From NCBI GenBank assembly GCA_003559755.1, contig PWKM01000073.1:1-15847 (forward strand): DNA of 15,847 nucleotides. Reading direction: 5' to 3'. Source of the DNA: Planctomycetota bacterium (GTDB lineage Bacteria > Planctomycetota > PUPC01). The position numbers and the translations under genes are program-made. Positions 15,643 to 15,847 of this stretch are shown piece after piece. Within the stretch, counting starts at the first letter, position 1. Each line of letters starts with the position of its first letter. Below the pieces are notes generated by a model that worked only from the letters and a program-made list of their open reading frames with translations, did not search any database and was not told the DNA's origin.

Positions 15643-15847
15643 CTATGGCCCTGACGCTTCTGCTTCTGCTTCTGCCTCCGCCTTCAGCTTCGCTCGCAGG
15701 CGGTCCTGAATCTCCCAGAACTGACGACTGTGCACATCCCAGCGGATACACCAGGGCGTCTCCGGTTCCGGCACGTCCTCCAGCTCCGCCGGCCTCATCG
15801 ACGGGGCCAGAATGTCCGGCGTCGTCGGGTCCGTCCCCCGATACCAC
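15643..15847 (-). CDS. 3' end of an unidentified gene with Ala-Glu repeat tail
   Basis: The last 67 residues of a minus-strand gene enter from the right edge, read in the frame beginning TGG TAT CGG at 15846 and ending TAG at 15643-15645. The visible part has a Pro/Glu-rich stretch (ELEDVPEPETPW) followed by WDVHSRQFWEIQDRLRAKLK and an alternating Ala-Glu tail. The stop is 20 bp before the ATG of the tandem PBP gene, so both are probably in one operon. A different frame is also open here but is only the upstream extension of the next gene. The product cannot be identified. Confidence 0.65.
   Translation of the reverse strand, partial: WYRGTDPTTPDILAPSMRPAELEDVPEPETPWCIRWDVHSRQFWEIQDRLRAKLKAEAEAEAEASGP
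15656..15673 (-). repeat. Hexanucleotide repeat coding for Ala-Glu
   Basis: Three perfect copies of GCTTCT on the plus strand (AGAAGC on the coding strand) are followed by two degenerate GCCTCC-like units. They encode the alternating Ala-Glu C-terminal tail of the partial gene. Such short tandem units can change copy number by slippage in multiples of six without shifting the frame. Confidence 0.6.

Noticed and set aside
15623..15847. N-terminal extension of the tandem PBP frame to the window edge
   Set aside because: It overlaps the 3' end of another minus-strand gene in a different frame and would bury the signal sequence; ATG at 15622 has an excellent ribosome site.
1..15847. CRISPR arrays, tRNA or rRNA genes, complete insertion sequences
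   Set aside because: No regularly spaced repeats, cloverleaf-like segments, rRNA-like conserved stretches, or paired terminal inverted repeats with an intact transposase were seen.

Overview
The window is GC-rich. Its gene content (a Ser/Thr kinase with an extracytoplasmic tail, ExbB/ExbD motor genes, a VWA protein, leucine-rich repeats, large helical-repeat proteins, and phosphate-binding-protein-like domains without an ABC transporter) suggests a member of the Planctomycetota or a related PVC-type bacterium. This assignment is an inference from gene content and style; no marker gene is present.

Layout. From the right edge to about 3190, almost everything lies on the minus strand in what looks like one long operon. 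In transcription order it holds: the 3' end of an unknown gene with an Ala-Glu repeat tail (15643-15847); an exported protein with two tandem PBP/PstS-like domains (13682-15622); a second exported PBP-like protein (12096-13568); a leucine-rich-repeat segment in the same frame, separated only by a TAA (11046-12095); a membrane-anchored VWA protein (10119-11033); an ExbB/TolQ/MotA-type channel protein (9308-10021); two ExbD/TolR proteins (8775-9302 and 8289-8774); a 985-residue exported helical-repeat protein (5335-8292); and a transmembrane Ser/Thr kinase (3191-5338). Several junctions are ATGA overlaps or have no gap. A 39-nt two-tier hairpin sits in the only sizeable gap in the downstream half, between the VWA and ExbB genes.

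Left of this operon is a separate minus-strand gene for a SIR2-like protein (1697-2902) of visibly lower GC. It is probably a horizontally acquired NAD-consuming or defence-type protein. Between it and the left-edge gene is about 490 bp of non-coding DNA with a short stretch resembling a decayed transposase. The left-edge plus-strand gene (partial, up to 1208) encodes an unusual protein in which two CxxCxGxG cysteine motifs interrupt a DUF1080-like jelly-roll domain.

Working hypothesis. The operon could encode an envelope system in which ExbB-ExbD uses proton-motive force to act on the anchored VWA protein, exported PBP/LRR and helical-repeat proteins act as sensors or scaffold, and the kinase carries the signal into the cytoplasm. 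The families are recognisable, but this role for the combination is inference.
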